From Rhizobiaceae bacterium (GTDB lineage: Bacteria > Pseudomonadota > Alphaproteobacteria > Rhizobiales > Rhizobiaceae): DNA of 64,000 nt. The notes under the pieces are model-generated. The model ran no database searches. It was not told where the DNA came from and worked only from the letters and a program-made list of their open reading frames with translations. Below, in pieces: positions 62,984 through 64,000 of this stretch. Made by a program: the position numbers and the translations under genes. Each line of letters opens with the position of its first letter. The first letter of the stretch is position 1. Location: contig JABABQ010000075.1 in assembly GCA_014238155.1 (NCBI GenBank), positions 1 to 64,000 on the forward strand. Reading direction: 5' to 3'.

Positions 62984-63838
62984 ATGAGAACAGTTTACCT
63001 GAATGGCGCTTATCTGCCCGAAAATGAAGCCAATATCTCGATATTTGATCGCGGTTTTCTGTTTGCAGACGGGGTTTATGAAGTCACCACAGTCGTTGAT
63101 GGAAAGCTGATCGGTTTCGAGGGGCACATTCAGCGTCTGCAACGGTCGCTGGACGAATTGAAATTTGGTCACAAGGTCAACCGCGAAGAGCTGTTGGGCA
63201 TTCATCGCGAACTGGTTTCTTTGAACGGCATTGATCAGGGCATGATTTATCTGCAGATCACCCGCGGCAATCCCGGAGACCGTGACTTTGCCTTTCCGCC
63301 TGCCGACACGCCTGTAACCATCGTGCTGTTTACCCAAGAGAAACAGGTTGTTGGCACGTCCGTTGAATCCACCGGCCTGAAGGTCATCTCGGTCGACGAC
63401 TTGCGCTGGGGGCGTCGTGACATCAAGACGGTGCAATTGCTGTATCCGTCGCTGGCCAAAATGGAAGCCAAGGCGCGCGGAGCCGATGATGCATGGCTGG
63501 TTCAGGACGGGTTTGTCACCGAAGGAACGTCCAACAACGCCTATATCGTCAAGGGCGGTAAAATTGTTACCCGCGACCTGTCGAAGGACATTTTGCACGG
63601 TATTACCCGCAAGTCGGTGCTCGACTGTGCCGGGCTCCTTCAAATGGAGGTGGAAGAACGGCCGTTTACTCTGCAGGAAGCGTATGGCGCTGATGAAGCA
63701 TTCGCCACTTCTGCGTCGGGATTCACCAATCCGATTGTCGAGATTGACGGCCACACAATTGGAACCGGCAAGCCAGGTCCGGTCGGTGATAAATTGCGCC
63801 AGCTCTATCTGGAAGAGAATCGCAAGGCGGCGCTCTAG
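62984..63838 (+). CDS. D-amino-acid transaminase, PLP fold type IV
   Basis: 284 residues. Starts RTVYLNGAYLPENEANISIFDRGFLFADG, typical of Dat and branched-chain aminotransferases. The PLP Lys is in GRRDIKTVQLL, followed by EGTSNNAYIVK and GITRKSVLDCA. The DIK form and the family's DgcN/DgcA neighbourhood favour D-alanine/D-glutamate transamination. It lies 8 bases downstream of dgcA. Confidence 0.87.
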   Translation: MRTVYLNGAYLPENEANISIFDRGFLFADGVYEVTTVVDGKLIGFEGHIQRLQRSLDELKFGHKVNREELLGIHRELVSLNGIDQGMIYLQITRGNPGDRDFAFPPADTPVTIVLFTQEKQVVGTSVESTGLKVISVDDLRWGRRDIKTVQLLYPSLAKMEAKARGADDAWLVQDGFVTEGTSNNAYIVKGGKIVTRDLSKDILHGITRKSVLDCAGLLQMEVEERPFTLQEAYGADEAFATSASGFTNPIVEIDGHTIGTGKPGPVGDKLRQLYLEENRKAAL

Positions 63839-63853
63839 TTCAATGTCTGTTGG

Positions 63854-64000
63854 TCAGAGATTGCGACCGATTGCCAGGAACTTCTCACGACGTTCCTTCA
63901 AAATGTCCTCGCCGGACTTGCCATCGAATTCCTTCAGGGCAGCTTCAATGATGTCGGCAGTCGCGGTGATCACCGTGGGGCCATCACGATGGGCTCCGCC
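63854..64000 (-). CDS. accA: Acetyl-CoA carboxylase carboxyltransferase subunit alpha, C-terminal end
   Basis: The last 48 codons read GGAHRDGPTVITATADIIEA then KSGEDILKERREKFLAIGR and stop, matching the AccA C-terminus (EPxGGAHRD..RREKFLAIG). The rest lies beyond the window. AccA with AccD forms malonyl-CoA from biotinylated carrier for fatty-acid synthesis. It is convergent with the transaminase gene, 15 bases apart. Confidence 0.9.
   Translation of the reverse strand, partial: GGAHRDGPTVITATADIIEAALKEFDGKSGEDILKERREKFLAIGRNL

Overview
The window is chromosomal DNA of an alphaproteobacterium, most likely a member of the Hyphomicrobiales (Rhizobiales). This rests on the rpmH-rnpA-yidC block, the AhcY type, the twin-helix HIG1-domain protein, the ligase-associated helicase/PdeM pair, and the DgcN/DgcA pair known from marine proteobacteria. 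A marine habitat is plausible but unproven. Genes are dense, operons are tight (ATGA, GTGA and TTGA overlaps are frequent), and TTG starts are common. No prophage or CRISPR array is visible.

Layout. 1-1713: the truncated 3' end of an IS30-family transposase, then a gene-poor stretch with one small membrane-protein gene and four copies of a GC-rich, multi-hairpin repeat. 1714-4873: a Zrg-like zinc-uptake operon (DUF2796 protein, ABC ATPase, FtsX-type permease, DUF3299 protein) behind a probable Zur box. 5010-7695: an FMN-binding split-barrel protein, wreckage of ureG and an IS3 transposase, a CDF metal exporter and an MgtC/SapB protein. 7930-18125: a minus-strand catabolic and transport operon (FAD/Fe-S 2-hydroxy-acid dehydrogenase, two FAH-family enzymes, an LDH2-type dehydrogenase, a Tau/Ssu-type ABC importer) divergent from a GntR/FCD regulator, with a perfect 37-bp palindrome between them. 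A tRNA-Ser(CGA) and two c-type cytochrome genes follow. 20037-25226: a complete three-part type I secretion system with no evident substrate gene. 25248-33830: two carrier genes, a HIG1-type small protein, a PduO-type adenosyltransferase, a rhomboid protease that seems to start on ATT, etfBA with a clear terminator, a 3-hydroxyacyl-CoA dehydrogenase, an HpaH-type hydratase, CysQ and a small unknown.

33862-42215: a Rieske oxygenase with a LysR regulator, then a four-gene Yej/Opp-type peptide (or similar) importer. 42312-50903: a histidine phosphatase, a membrane class III cyclase, ahcY, yidC, rnpA, rpmH and a mercuric-reductase-like flavoprotein. 50961-56637: an orphan histidine kinase, an RNase T2 lipoprotein, and the Lhr-like helicase/PdeM DNA-damage pair. 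56832-60647: a form II CoxSLM-type molybdenum hydroxylase operon. 60985-63838: dgcN, dgcA and a D-amino-acid transaminase, which together could move D-amino-acid nitrogen through D-glutamate to L-glutamate. The window ends in accA.

The most interesting items are the covarying multi-hairpin repeat family (544-1456), the uncharacterised 2-hydroxy/2-oxo-acid operon with its 37-bp operator (7930-17441), the apparent ATT start of the rhomboid gene (28206), and the D-amino-acid cassette next to a form II molybdenum hydroxylase.
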